Assembly: GCA_045399315.1 (NCBI GenBank)
Contig: DAYVGO010000012.1
Location: 62,001-126,000, forward strand
Origin: Arsenophonus sp045399315
GTDB taxonomy: Bacteria > Pseudomonadota > Gammaproteobacteria > Enterobacterales > Enterobacteriaceae
Length of the DNA stretch: 64,000 nt
Reading direction: 5' to 3'
Positions 1 to 8,388 of this stretch are shown piece after piece. The translations under genes and the position numbers were made by a program. The notes beneath the pieces are model-generated. The model ran no database searches. It had not been told where the DNA came from and saw only the letters and a list, made by a program, of their open reading frames with translations. Each line of letters opens with the position of its first letter. The stretch's first letter is position 1.

Positions 1-183
1 TAAAATTTCTCTATTTTTTGTAATAAAGTTCAAAAAAGAGCTTTTTAAGAAAAAGTAAGAAACTATTAAAGAAAAAATGTTATTTTATTTCTAATAACAA
101 TTTCTCGTTCAAAATACATGTGAGAACTATCTGTTATTTATACCACTAATACAGCAATATATTTAATAGAAAAAGGATTAAAA

Positions 184-459
184 ATGATTTCACAGAAATC
201 TGATTGGCATCCTACGGATATTTATTGCAATGCTAAGAAAACGCTGAACACATTAGCTGCTATCTCAAGAAACACAGGCTTAAGCTCATCAACACTAGCC
301 AATGCTTTATCTCATCCTTAGCCAAAAGGAGAATGGATAATTGTAAACTTTTTAAACCTTCATCCTTCTGAAATATGGCCCAGTCGTTATTATGATTCCA
401 ATACAGGAGAATTATTAGAACGAAATATTCGTCAATCTTCTAATAAAAATAATGAATAA
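184..459 (+). pseudogene. nlp: Nlp/SfsB-family transcriptional regulator, interrupted by one amber codon
   Basis: Reading from ATG 184 gives a 91-codon frame ending at TAA 457-459 with a single internal TAG at 319-321 (codon 46). The product closely resembles the small helix-turn-helix regulator Nlp/SfsB (about 92 residues in E. coli, a Ner-like DNA-binding protein): it opens with a DWHPTDI segment, has the LSSSTLANALS recognition-helix region and, after the stop, PKGEW and WPSRYYD. In E. coli the residue at the stop is tryptophan (RPWPKGE), so one TGG to TAG change explains it. The rest of the frame is intact, including the stop, which points to recent inactivation. A rescue by amber suppression or a sequencing error cannot be excluded. 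Confidence 0.85.
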
Positions 460-463
460 ATTA

Positions 464-494
464 TAAAAAAACCGCAGATTCATATCTGCAGTTT
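464..494 (-). terminator. Rho-independent terminator of mdh
   Basis: On the minus strand an 8-10 bp stem (CTGCAGAT / ATCTGCGG, extended by AA/TT) with a four-base loop is followed by six T residues. It lies about 25 bp past the mdh stop codon, so it most likely ends mdh transcription and also separates it from the convergent nlp remnant. Confidence 0.8.
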
Positions 495-517
495 ATTATT
501 TAATAAAATTAATAATA

Positions 518-1456
518 TTATTTATTAATAAAGTCTTCACCTAATTTAATATCATTATTGAGTGTCTCTAACATATTTCCCAATTTATTTTTTTCAAGTG
601 TATTCATAATATTAATAGGTAATCTTTCTTCAATGCCATTTTTACCTAAACGGATTGGTTGAGCAAAAAAACGGGCATATTCACCGTCACTTTCTACATA
701 AGCACATTCAATTATATTATCCTCACCATTTAAAGCTTTAATTAATGATAAACCAAATCGTGCAGCAGCTTGTCCCATTGAAAGTGTCGCTGACCCTCCA
801 CCGGCTTTCGCTTCAACAACTTCAGTACCCGCATTTTGGATACGCTTGGTTAACTCTTCAGCTTCCTGCTCAGTAAAGCTAACACCTGGAATTTGAGAGA
901 GTAACGGTAGAATAGTTACCCCCGAATGACCACCAACAACTCTAACTTCGATTTCTTGTGGTTTTTTACCTTTTAATTCAGCAACAAAAGTAATAGAACG
1001 AATAATATCTAAGGTTGTTACCCCAAATAGGCGATTTTTATCATACACACCAGCCTTTTTTAATACTTCTGCTGCTATCGGAACCGTGGTATTAACCGGA
1101 TTAGTAATAATACCAATTAACGCTTTAGGGCAGCTATGAGCAACTTTTTCAATAAGATTACGAACAATACCGGCATTGATATTAAATAAATCAGAACGAT
1201 CCATGCCGGGTTTCCGAGCAACACCTGCCGAAATTAATACCACATCAGCACCGTCAAGGGCAGGTGTTGGATCTTCACCAAAAAAACCAACTACCTTTAC
1301 ATCTGTTGGGATATGGCTTAAATCTTTAGCAACACCGGGGGTCACAGGAGCAATATCGTATAGAGAAAGCTCCGAGCCTGATGGAAGTTGATTTTTAAGA
1401 AGAAGTGCAAGTGCTTGGCCAATACCACCTGCTGCCCCAAGAATAGCTATTTTCAT
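518..1456 (-). CDS. mdh: Malate dehydrogenase (NAD-dependent)
   Basis: Interconverts malate and oxaloacetate with NAD in the cytoplasm as part of the TCA cycle. The 312-residue product has the family's usual length. The N-terminal dinucleotide-binding loop GAAGGIGQA sits at residues 7-15. The substrate-binding arginines R81 and R87, and D150, R153 and catalytic H177 (in GGHSG), all fall at the positions known in E. coli Mdh. The ATG at 1456 follows a clear AAGGAG ribosome site. The gene is divergent from argR across a 421 bp spacer, the same arrangement as in E. coli. A strong terminator follows it. Nothing suggests decay. Confidence 0.98.
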   Translation of the reverse strand: MKIAILGAAGGIGQALALLLKNQLPSGSELSLYDIAPVTPGVAKDLSHIPTDVKVVGFFGEDPTPALDGADVVLISAGVARKPGMDRSDLFNINAGIVRNLIEKVAHSCPKALIGIITNPVNTTVPIAAEVLKKAGVYDKNRLFGVTTLDIIRSITFVAELKGKKPQEIEVRVVGGHSGVTILPLLSQIPGVSFTEQEAEELTKRIQNAGTEVVEAKAGGGSATLSMGQAAARFGLSLIKALNGEDNIIECAYVESDGEYARFFAQPIRLGKNGIEERLPINIMNTLEKNKLGNMLETLNNDIKLGEDFINK

Positions 1457-1877
1457 GCTGATACTCCTTTTATATGATTACACTTCGAAATGGCTTAAAA
1501 TTTTCATATTACATACGTTATTCATAAGACAGTCTATTCATTACGATTAATTGTTATTATTGGCTATATTTTATGAATTTTCTTCTTTCATTTTAAATAA
1601 AAACCTTATGTACTAATACGATAAGGGGCACTTTTTTAATATTGTTCAGTCAACAGTTTAATATCGTGATATAATGTCTATTTTCTACAAATAACATTAT
1701 TCCTTCTAAACAAAAATTCATCGCTAATTTCTACAAGATAGGTAAATAACTAACGAATAATTTTTATTATCGCTATTTTTATTATTTTTCGTAGCACTAT
1801 AGATAGACTCTTTGTTGAATAAAAATTCACCTTTATACATAATATCGCTCTACTTAACGTCTTGAAAAAGGTGATTT
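1457..1877. other. Divergent mdh-argR intergenic region
   Basis: This 421 bp A+T-rich spacer holds the promoters of mdh (leftward) and argR (rightward). No ORF or RNA gene was recognised. The one clear site is a perfect ARG box near argR (listed separately). A possible degenerate second half-site, AAAAATTCAT, lies at about 1713-1722. Confidence 0.6.
1818..1831 (+). promoter_or_regulatory. ARG box (ArgR operator) upstream of argR
   Basis: The 14-mer TGAATAAAAATTCA matches the ArgR consensus TGAATWWWWATTCA at every position and is palindromic apart from the central A tract. It lies 47 bp before the argR start codon. E. coli argR is autoregulated through ARG boxes in its promoter, usually a pair 3 bp apart. 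I see only one full box here. Confidence 0.75.
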
Positions 1878-2348
1878 ATGTATTCTTCTTCTAAACAAGA
1901 AGATCTAGTAAAGGCTTTTAAGGCCCTGCTCAAGGAAGAAAAATTTAGTTCACAAAGTGAGATCGTTATAGCATTACAAGAGCAAGGCTTTGAAAATATA
2001 AACCAATCAAAAATTTCTAGAATGCTGACTAAGTTTGGCGCAGTGCGTACCCGTAATGCAAAAATGGAGATGGTTTATTGTCTACCCATTGAACTCGGTG
2101 TTCCTACAACAACCAGTCCACTAAAAAACTTGGTATTAGACATCAATTACAATGAATCAATTGTTGTTATTCGCACTAGTCCTGGCGCAGCTCAACTTAT
2201 TGCTCGTTTATTAGACTCACTAGGAACTTCAGAAGGAATTTTAGGGAGTATTGCCGGTGATGATACTATTTTTTCTACTCCAACCCTGGGATTTTCCTCT
2301 AAACAACTTTATCAAGCCATTTTGAATTTATTTGAACAAGAGTTGTAA
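1878..2348 (+). CDS. argR: Arginine repressor ArgR
   Basis: Hexameric arginine-dependent repressor of arginine biosynthesis and accessory factor for Xer recombination at cer. The length, 156 residues, equals E. coli ArgR. The winged-helix DNA-binding domain covers about residues 1-70 (SQSEIVIALQEQGF, then SKISRML). The C-terminal arginine-binding domain carries GDDTIF with D128 and D129 at the residues known to contact L-arginine. The ATG at 1878 follows AAGGTG at good spacing. An ARG box lies upstream, so autoregulation is likely. A GC-rich hairpin follows the stop. Xer recombination is partly represented here too (xerC at 49.7 kb). Confidence 0.97.
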   Translation: MYSSSKQEDLVKAFKALLKEEKFSSQSEIVIALQEQGFENINQSKISRMLTKFGAVRTRNAKMEMVYCLPIELGVPTTTSPLKNLVLDINYNESIVVIRTSPGAAQLIARLLDSLGTSEGILGSIAGDDTIFSTPTLGFSSKQLYQAILNLFEQEL

Positions 2349-2358
2349 AAATTAACTT

Positions 2359-2380
2359 TATCGCGCTTTTTAGCGCGATA
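2359..2380 (+). terminator. Hairpin after argR
   Basis: A perfect 9 bp stem (TATCGCGCT / AGCGCGATA) with a four-T loop begins 11 bp after the argR stop. The downstream strand has no clear U tract, so it may be a weak terminator or an mRNA-stabilising hairpin. Confidence 0.5.
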
Positions 2381-2513
2381 GTATGAAATTAATTGCTATC
2401 TTAAATAACCAAAATCCAACTATTAATCTTGGCCTAATTTGGCTAAACTGCACACACAAAAGTACACTATTCCTTAAAAAACCTCTGTAAAATTAAACTC
2501 AGGACCCTTCGTC

Positions 2514-3521
2514 ATGAAAACATTAGACGAATTTATCTTTGAAAAACAACATGATTTTCCGCATGCTACTGGTGAACTTACTGCATTATTGTCAGCAATT
2601 AAATTAGGTGCAAAAATCATTCACCGTAATATTAATAAAGCCGGCTTGGTGGATATTTTAGGTACCAGTGGTGCTTCTAATGTTCAAGGCGAAGTTCAAA
2701 TGAAACTTGATCTATATGCTAATGAAAAATTAAAAGCCGCTTTGAAAGCTCGCGGAGAAGTTGCTGGTATTGCTTCGGAGGAAGAAGATGAAATTGTTGT
2801 TTTTGGTGGTGATCGAGCAGAAAATGCAAAATATGTGGTGTTAATAGATCCACTAGATGGTTCATCAAATATCGATGTAAATGTTTCCGTTGGTACTATT
2901 TTCTCTATTTATCGCCGCATTACCCCCATCGGACAACCAATTACTAAAGCGGATTTTTTGCAACCAGGTCATCAACAAGTCGCAGCCGGCTACGTTGTCT
3001 ATGGTTCTTCAACCATGTTAGTTTACACCACCGGTTATGGCGTACATGCCTTTACCTATGATCCTTCACTCGGCGTTTTCTGTCTATCTCACGAAAAAGT
3101 GATGTTTCCAACACAAGGCAATATGTACTCTATTAATGAAGGAAATTATATTAAATTTCCTTTAGGTGTAAAAAAATATATAAAATATTGCCAGGAACAA
3201 GATCCTGCCACCCTTCGCCCTTATACTACCCGTTATATTGGCTCTCTGGTAGCAGATTTTCATAGAAATTTATTAAAGGGTGGTATTTATATTTACCCGA
3301 GTACCGCAAGTCATCCTAAAGGTAAATTGCGTCTGTTATATGAATGCAATCCGATCGCATTTTTAGCAGAGCAAGCGGGTGGCAAAGCAAGCGATAGCAC
3401 TAATCGGATTTTAGACATTGTTCCAGAACAATTACATCAACGAGTACCTTTTTTCGTTGGCACAAAATCCATGGTAGAGAAAGCCGAAAGCTTTATGCTT
3501 GAATTTTCAGTTAACAAATAA
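2514..3521 (+). CDS. fbp: Fructose-1,6-bisphosphatase class I
   Basis: Hydrolyses fructose 1,6-bisphosphate to fructose 6-phosphate, the committed gluconeogenic step. At 335 residues it is close to E. coli Fbp (332). The metal-binding acidic cluster IASEEEDE is at residues 87-94, the active-site motif DPLDGSSN at 112-119, and the substrate-binding YIGSLVADFHRNL and GGIYIYP regions are intact. ATG 2514 is preceded by AGGAC. It reads toward ppa as in E. coli. Retaining gluconeogenesis suggests growth on amino acids or organic acids at least part of the time (inference). Confidence 0.97.
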   Translation: MKTLDEFIFEKQHDFPHATGELTALLSAIKLGAKIIHRNINKAGLVDILGTSGASNVQGEVQMKLDLYANEKLKAALKARGEVAGIASEEEDEIVVFGGDRAENAKYVVLIDPLDGSSNIDVNVSVGTIFSIYRRITPIGQPITKADFLQPGHQQVAAGYVVYGSSTMLVYTTGYGVHAFTYDPSLGVFCLSHEKVMFPTQGNMYSINEGNYIKFPLGVKKYIKYCQEQDPATLRPYTTRYIGSLVADFHRNLLKGGIYIYPSTASHPKGKLRLLYECNPIAFLAEQAGGKASDSTNRILDIVPEQLHQRVPFFVGTKSMVEKAESFMLEFSVNK

Positions 3522-3665
3522 CAACCTATCATATGTAATAAAGGCAAACAATGTGACCTTTATTGTTAAACTTATTTTTATACCCTAACTGATAGTGAGT
3601 TTTTCTTTCGTTTCCGGCTATAATAACCGCTACTCAATTTTAGCTTTAAATAAAGGACATGTTTT

Positions 3666-4196
3666 ATGGACCTCAATAACGTACCGGCAGGGAAAGAACT
3701 GCCTGATGATATCTATGTCATTATAGAAATTCCAGCCAATGCTGATCCGATAAAATATGAAGTAGATAAAAAATCTGGCACAATCTTTATCGATCGTTTT
3801 ATGTCTACCGCGATGTTTTATCCCTGTAATTATGGCTATATCAACCATACTCTCTCCTTGGATGGCGATCCCGTTGATGTGTTAGTTCCAACACCTTATT
3901 CGCTACAACCTGGCGCAGTAGTTCGTTGTCGCCCAATCGGTGTACTAAAAATGACTGATGAAGCCGGTGAAGACGCAAAATTAGTTGCCGTACCTCATTC
4001 TAAATTGACTAAAGAATATGATCATATTAAAGATATTAATGACTTACCTCAACTATTACGCGCTCAAATTAAACATTTCTTTGAACATTATAAAGATTTA
4101 GAACAAGGTAAATGGGTAAAAGTCGAAGGTTGGAAAAATGCCGCTGCCGCAAAAGCTGAAATTCTCTCTTCTTTTGAACGCGCAGCTAAAAAATAA
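3666..4196 (+). CDS. ppa: Inorganic pyrophosphatase
   Basis: Soluble family I pyrophosphatase that drives biosynthesis by hydrolysing PPi. The length, 176 residues, equals the E. coli enzyme. The metal-binding signature DGDPVD is at residues 66-71, with YNYGYI-type context just before (PCNYGYIN). Further acidic residues occur in the D-E-A-G-E-D segment near residue 100. ATG 3666 follows AAAGGACA. A TATAAT-like -10 box at about 3620 suggests its own promoter. It is convergent with the ytfP-tamB-tamA operon, as in E. coli. Confidence 0.98.
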   Translation: MDLNNVPAGKELPDDIYVIIEIPANADPIKYEVDKKSGTIFIDRFMSTAMFYPCNYGYINHTLSLDGDPVDVLVPTPYSLQPGAVVRCRPIGVLKMTDEAGEDAKLVAVPHSKLTKEYDHIKDINDLPQLLRAQIKHFFEHYKDLEQGKWVKVEGWKNAAAAKAEILSSFERAAKK

Positions 4197-4261
4197 CCAT
4201 TTATATAGATTTAACCAGATCCTCTTTATATTAATAAATGGGGATCTTAGTTAGAAAAAAC

Positions 4262-4612
4262 TTATTTGCTTTTGCCATCTCGTTTTAACCAATCACCACT
4301 TTCGATTCGGTGCAGACCATCTACCGGAAGTTTATAAAGGTAAATCCATGCATTACCAAACGGAGTAGGTATCAATTCTCTTTCATAATCCTGAGAATTC
4401 TTTTTTAACTCATCAAGCTCAGTTAAAATTGATGGTGTAATACGATAAACTTCACATTCTATCGTCCCTTCACCACGTATTACTGCAGGGTAATAACCTA
4501 AGTCATAAATCTCATAACCTTCCAACCTGTACTCTCCCAACAGCTGAGCATAGGTCATCCAATGATGATTTCCCTGGTTACGTCTTAAACTACCATAAAC
4601 AATTATACGCAT
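4262..4612 (-). CDS. ytfP: Gamma-glutamylcyclotransferase-fold protein YtfP
   Basis: Small protein of the AIG2/GGCT-like fold; its physiological role is not established. At 116 residues it is near E. coli YtfP (113). The N-terminal YGSLRRNQGNHHWM forms the glycine-containing substrate loop of the fold, and the C terminus VDGLHRIESGDWL matches E. coli closely. This protein has ERE where E. coli, as I remember it, has ARQ (just before LIPTPFGNAW), so it keeps a glutamate at the usual catalytic site of the family. It begins 2 bp after the tamB stop, so it is the last gene of the tamA-tamB-ytfP operon. Confidence 0.92.
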   Translation of the reverse strand: MRIIVYGSLRRNQGNHHWMTYAQLLGEYRLEGYEIYDLGYYPAVIRGEGTIECEVYRITPSILTELDELKKNSQDYERELIPTPFGNAWIYLYKLPVDGLHRIESGDWLKRDGKSK

Positions 4613-4614
4613 AA

Positions 4615-7600
4615 TTAAAACTCAAACTGATAAAGCAGATCTAATGCCTGATCAGCTCCAGACACAGCTTCTAGATACAATCTTGGCATCAAACGATAGC
4701 GTAACGTTAATGTGGCAAGTGAATTAAATATTCCCACACCATATTTAACTTGCAAGTCATTGGTTATCTTACCACTCACAACAACTTGAGATTTGTCACC
4801 AACTCCCTGAGTATCTAATGCTAGATCGGAAACGCCAAATATTTCGCCAATATTACCCAATAATTTTCCACTCTTAGAAAGACCCACACTTATGAGTAAA
4901 GCGGCCATATGAGTATTATCGGCACCGCTACTGTCTAACCCTTCACCTCGAAGTAGGTAAGACAGTGCTTCTTCCTGTGATTTAAACGGCTCAGAGAAAA
5001 TCGTTGCCTTTGGCTTATCAGCTAACCCCGTCACCCTTACGCCCACAATCACATTGTCGTTAGTACTTTCCGGATTGCGGATGGCTTCTGCATTTAGGAA
5101 TGGCTGATCAACGGGGCCAGAAAATAAAATTTGTCCTTTCCGTACAATAAGATCTTGCCCATATGCATGAAATCGACCTTCAGGAATATCAATTTGCCCA
5201 TTTAAACCCAATCCTTGTTTATCTTGTATAACTTTCAATATTCCTGTTAGCCGCGCTTTTAAACCAAATGCATCCAAACGGACATCATTACCAATTTTAA
5301 TTTGCAAATTAGTTAAGATTGGTATTGATATACCTTTTTTCTCAATGGGATGCAAATTTGCATCTAACATAACTTCATCTGATGAAATACCTACTGCTGA
5401 CTCTGGTAATTCTTGTACTGTAATTCGTGCCCAAGGAATATTTACATTACCATTCAGGCTTAATAAATTAGGTGTAGCTTCAAAAACAATATCCGGCTCC
5501 ACATCTATACGGATCATAGACGGTAACGATATCCGTAGTTTGTCACCAATAGCTGAAATTCTCGCTTTCCAGGCATTAATATTACGCCAATCCGCCTCTC
5601 CAATTAACTTCAAATAACCTTCAGGTGTATTAATACGTCCTGTCAATTGAGAGTGAGTTCCCATAAAATCCAGTTTGAGGAAACTCTGATTGATATCAAA
5701 TGGAAACCACTGTCCTTTAGCTATCAGATTAGAAAGGGCCAAATTACCATTTAATAGCGGCTGCTTCATATTGCCAGATAACCTTAAATCGGCATTCAAA
5801 TTGCCATCTATCCGTTCACCTTTACTTAAAATTGGCCGAATTAATGCTAATGAAATATTTTCAATATTAACATTACCTGATAACTTATGACCTTGCTCCA
5901 AATCGTCAATCCGTATATTGCCTGAAAATTTACCATTATTGGCAATTTGTATTAACCACTTTAATACTACTTTGCCATTACTGACATCAGCATTCAATGT
6001 TAGTGTTTGAAATTGTACAGGTAATAGCGATCCTTCAATCAATTGATTGATTTTCACACCACTACCAAACAAATTTACTTTCGCCTGAGGTGAATGACCA
6101 TCGGCATCCCAACTCACTTTTGCATCACCATCAAAACGTCCAGTAAGCTGAGTTTCAGGCGGCAAAAATGGTTTGAGCAGCGTTAAATCAAACTGCTGTA
6201 GAAGAATATCGGCGTTACTGGATTTACCAATCTTAGCCGTTTTAGACAGACAAATATGTCCTTTGGCATTTAACCAGCAATAGGGAGACACCATGACTTG
6301 CTGTTGTTGATTGGCATAATCAATAGCCACAGCTCGACTTAATTGCCACTCACCGATAGAGGTGTCAAATAACGTATTATCTAACACACCTTGCCATAAT
6401 TCTTTCTGTCGATCAAAGCTGCCTATTAGTGTTAAGTGACCTGAAATGGGGTTGCCATCGATATTCATTTGGACACTATGTCGCTGTTCATTACCTGTAG
6501 CAGTCAGGGTGAAATTATGGACAACTAAATCCGCCTGGTTCACCTGATGGACGGCAACGGCTAACTGCCCTTGGATCTGTTTATCAGAACGTATATCACT
6601 TTGTATGGTGGCTTTATCGATAGTTAAATTATTTTGCCATTTAACGTTACGAGCAGCAATATCAACCATTAATTGAGGTGATTTTAAATTACCCCGTAAT
6701 TTCCATTGTCCTTTGATCACACCCCCTAAATCAGGTAATACACCATAGAGACTGGGAGCATCAATTATTCCATTCAGTTGCCATATGTCACTAACATAAC
6801 CATTAATAGCTAATTTATTGCGGCCAAGTAGCAGATTGAAAAGCGGAATGTTCCATTGTCCTGCAGCATTTCCCGTCATCTCTCCTCGAGCCCGTAATAG
6901 ATTACCTTTTACATTACCATCTAAGCTAATTTCAGGAATTTTTAATTGCCAGCTACCACCATGTATACTGCCGGTTGTGACGATTTTACCCTGCAATTTA
7001 GCTGGCCATTGTGGCCACTGTTTTGTGGTGTTGATGTCAGATAAAGTTAATACCCCATTCCAACTTATCGCCTTACTCCAGTCGATAATGCCAGTTAACT
7101 CGGTTTTTCCCTGTAACACATTCAATCGCAAACGAGTTAAGCGTAACTGTTGTTCATTACCTTTAGCATCAAGCAGTAGCAACATCGGTGGCACATCGCG
7201 ACCATTTATATCGGTGCGCAATGAGAGATCATAAGCTGTTACTTTACCATTTAAACGTAAACGCAGATCTTTTAAGCGATATTCAGATTCACCTTGTAGG
7301 GGCCAATTAAGCTGCTGACTCTCTATCGTTAATTGAATTGGCAATCCGGCCTGGGATAAAGCTGCTTCAGCTACCAAATTAGCCTTGATAGGTCCGGTCA
7401 AATTTAACGTCAATTTGAGCTGCTGTAATAAAGCACCATCCAATTTCAAATCAAATTGTTGCCCTTTAAGGTCGTTAAGATAGGATACTGCTTGAACGGC
7501 TATATTGACTGGCCACTGCTGAGCTAAATTAGCATCACCGGTAATATTGATTTTGCCTTCAGGCGCGGTAACGGTAAATTGCTTAATGGCTATCTGCTGA

Positions 7601-8388
7601 TCCTGTACGGTTGCAATTAATGTTAAATTATTAATTACCACCGTTGTATCAACCTCTAAACGCCAATTTAAACCTTGGATCTGCTCAATATTAAGATCTA
7701 TAGGTAGCACAACTTCAGGTAACTCAGCCAATACGGGTTGTGCAAACATTGTTTTTAGCGTTTCACCCGCTGATTTTTCTGGTATTTCATTAGCGATTTT
7801 TGTTACCGTTTTGTCTGCTGTTTTATTCTCTTCTACCAAGGTTTTTGGCAAATTAACTGCTAATCCATTAATCATCGTTGGTTTAATAGTCAATAAATTA
7901 GCTTGCCAATCAACTGCCGTTGCTAATTCCGCCAGCGCAATCTGGATATTATCGATCTGTATGTTGATATTTTTTAAAGTTAATTGATGTAAAAAAATAG
8001 CAAAAGAGGTTGACAACTTAGTTAATGGTTTTGAATTGGCTAACTCTTCGGTAGATGGAAAAGCTTTGCTATCTACCTGAACATTAACACCTTCAGTTGA
8101 AATATTATTAACACACAGTTGCAAACGTTTTAAGCAGTTAACTTGTAATGAAAGATTAAACTTATCAATCTCAACATTGATCCCCTTAGTTCGATAACGA
8201 ACATGCTGCAAATTCAAATCACTCCAAGCACCAGAAATGGCGGCAATTTCTAATCCAGGCAGCCAACGCACTGCTGAATTTAAGGCAAAATGTAAGCCTG
8301 ATTGAGTAGTAATTATCCAACCAATCATAGTTAATAATATTAACAATAAAAATAGTAACGCAAGACTAATACGTTTTACCCACTTCAT
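4615..8388 (-). CDS. tamB: Translocation and assembly module inner-membrane component TamB
   Basis: Large AsmA-like periplasm-spanning protein that works with TamA in outer-membrane protein insertion and phospholipid transport between membranes. The 1257 residues match E. coli TamB (1259). One N-terminal anchor (about residues 8-28, rich in L and I) is followed by a very long beta-rich region and the conserved C-terminal DUF490/TamB domain (about 900-1257), which ends in F as for outer-membrane-interacting proteins. The start overlaps the tamA stop by 4 bp (ATGA), indicating translational coupling. No frameshift or internal stop is seen, notable for a gene this long in a decaying genome. Confidence 0.97.
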   Translation of the reverse strand: MKWVKRISLALLFLLLILLTMIGWIITTQSGLHFALNSAVRWLPGLEIAAISGAWSDLNLQHVRYRTKGINVEIDKFNLSLQVNCLKRLQLCVNNISTEGVNVQVDSKAFPSTEELANSKPLTKLSTSFAIFLHQLTLKNINIQIDNIQIALAELATAVDWQANLLTIKPTMINGLAVNLPKTLVEENKTADKTVTKIANEIPEKSAGETLKTMFAQPVLAELPEVVLPIDLNIEQIQGLNWRLEVDTTVVINNLTLIATVQDQQIAIKQFTVTAPEGKINITGDANLAQQWPVNIAVQAVSYLNDLKGQQFDLKLDGALLQQLKLTLNLTGPIKANLVAEAALSQAGLPIQLTIESQQLNWPLQGESEYRLKDLRLRLNGKVTAYDLSLRTDINGRDVPPMLLLLDAKGNEQQLRLTRLRLNVLQGKTELTGIIDWSKAISWNGVLTLSDINTTKQWPQWPAKLQGKIVTTGSIHGGSWQLKIPEISLDGNVKGNLLRARGEMTGNAAGQWNIPLFNLLLGRNKLAINGYVSDIWQLNGIIDAPSLYGVLPDLGGVIKGQWKLRGNLKSPQLMVDIAARNVKWQNNLTIDKATIQSDIRSDKQIQGQLAVAVHQVNQADLVVHNFTLTATGNEQRHSVQMNIDGNPISGHLTLIGSFDRQKELWQGVLDNTLFDTSIGEWQLSRAVAIDYANQQQQVMVSPYCWLNAKGHICLSKTAKIGKSSNADILLQQFDLTLLKPFLPPETQLTGRFDGDAKVSWDADGHSPQAKVNLFGSGVKINQLIEGSLLPVQFQTLTLNADVSNGKVVLKWLIQIANNGKFSGNIRIDDLEQGHKLSGNVNIENISLALIRPILSKGERIDGNLNADLRLSGNMKQPLLNGNLALSNLIAKGQWFPFDINQSFLKLDFMGTHSQLTGRINTPEGYLKLIGEADWRNINAWKARISAIGDKLRISLPSMIRIDVEPDIVFEATPNLLSLNGNVNIPWARITVQELPESAVGISSDEVMLDANLHPIEKKGISIPILTNLQIKIGNDVRLDAFGLKARLTGILKVIQDKQGLGLNGQIDIPEGRFHAYGQDLIVRKGQILFSGPVDQPFLNAEAIRNPESTNDNVIVGVRVTGLADKPKATIFSEPFKSQEEALSYLLRGEGLDSSGADNTHMAALLISVGLSKSGKLLGNIGEIFGVSDLALDTQGVGDKSQVVVSGKITNDLQVKYGVGIFNSLATLTLRYRLMPRLYLEAVSGADQALDLLYQFEF

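Noticed and set aside
1..183. Possible gene at the left edge
   Set aside because: No frame with a start and ribosome site; only A+T-rich flank upstream of the nlp remnant.
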